DNA of 5,733 nucleotides from Mollicutes bacterium (GTDB lineage: Bacteria > Bacillota_I > Bacilli_A > RF39 > UBA660), in contig JAAZHN010000063.1 of NCBI GenBank assembly GCA_012510695.1, positions 1 through 5,733 of the forward strand, given 5' to 3'. Of the stretch, positions 5,641 through 5,733 are shown one piece after another; the first letter of the stretch is position 1; the number at the start of each line of letters is the position of its first letter. A program made the translations under genes and the position numbers. Below the pieces are notes generated by a model. It did no database searches and was not told the DNA's origin. It saw only the letters and a list, made by a program, of their open reading frames with translations.

Positions 5641-5733
5641 AATGTGAATCCCTGACCCTCAATCATTAATGTAACCTCTTCTTTATTTTTATCTTTATAG
5701 ATAAAAGACTTATCATTATAATCATAAGATATT
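5631..5733 (-). CDS. 3' end of an unidentified minus-strand gene (partial)
   Basis: An open frame enters from the right edge and ends in TAA (5631-5633) followed directly by TAG (5628-5630). It gives 33 residues including SYDYNDKSFIYKDKNKEE and ending MIEGQGFTLKK. The alternating charged and hydrophobic pattern suggests a beta-rich C-terminus, but the fragment is too short to name. That it is coding is supported by the terminator placed exactly at its stop codons and by the nuclease gene starting just beyond. The 5' end lies outside the window. Confidence 0.6.
   Translation of the reverse strand, partial: ISYDYNDKSFIYKDKNKEEVTLMIEGQGFTLKK

Noticed and set aside
1..5733. CRISPR arrays, insertion sequences, phage attachment sites, tRNA or rRNA genes.
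   Set aside because: No spaced direct repeats, transposase motifs, terminal inverted repeats or tRNA cloverleaf sequences were seen on either strand.

Overview
The window is a compact, AT-rich stretch (roughly 30% GC by eye) of a low-GC Gram-positive chromosome. Several traits fit an uncultured gut Bacilli or Mollicutes-like lineage such as the RF39/Erysipelotrichales neighbourhood: codons strongly biased to A/T, Shine-Dalgarno sites matching AAGGAGGTGA, short intergenic gaps and a YmfF-type M16 protein. TGA acts as a normal stop, so the standard bacterial code is used rather than the Mycoplasma code. The placement is inferred from gene content and composition, not from a marker tree.

Layout from left to right. 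Positions 1-899 on the minus strand hold the first 299 codons of an M16-peptidase-like protein without a visible zinc motif (YmfF/YfmF type); its 3' end lies outside the window. A 79-bp divergent promoter region separates it from a plus-strand two-gene operon: deoD (purine nucleoside phosphorylase, 979-1698) and, 13 bp later, an unrecognised membrane-anchored extracytoplasmic protein (1712-2890). This operon converges on typA/bipA (minus strand, 2892-4694), with one base between the two stop codons. One hairpin spanning both gene ends can serve as terminator in both directions. Upstream of typA, also on the minus strand, is a secreted, C-terminally anchored thermonuclease with a YHYH-like N-terminal region (4791-5591). 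Before that lies the 3' end of another minus-strand gene (stop at 5631-5633), closed by a strong hairpin.

The genes do not form one obvious pathway. DeoD salvages purine nucleosides in the cytoplasm, and the surface nuclease could supply nucleic-acid breakdown products, so the two may both serve nucleotide scavenging; this is inference, as they are not in one operon. TypA is a ribosome-associated GTPase and the YfmF-like protein belongs to a family linked to EF-P modification, so both touch translation. No mobile element, CRISPR array, tRNA or rRNA gene was seen.

The most distinctive points are these: the shared terminator built into two coding ends; a uniform promoter layout that predicts very short leaders (0 to about 15 nt), including a probably leaderless nuclease mRNA; and the deoD-linked surface protein with a pilin-like segment and three cysteine pairs. 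I found no convincing evidence of a wholly new multi-gene system.
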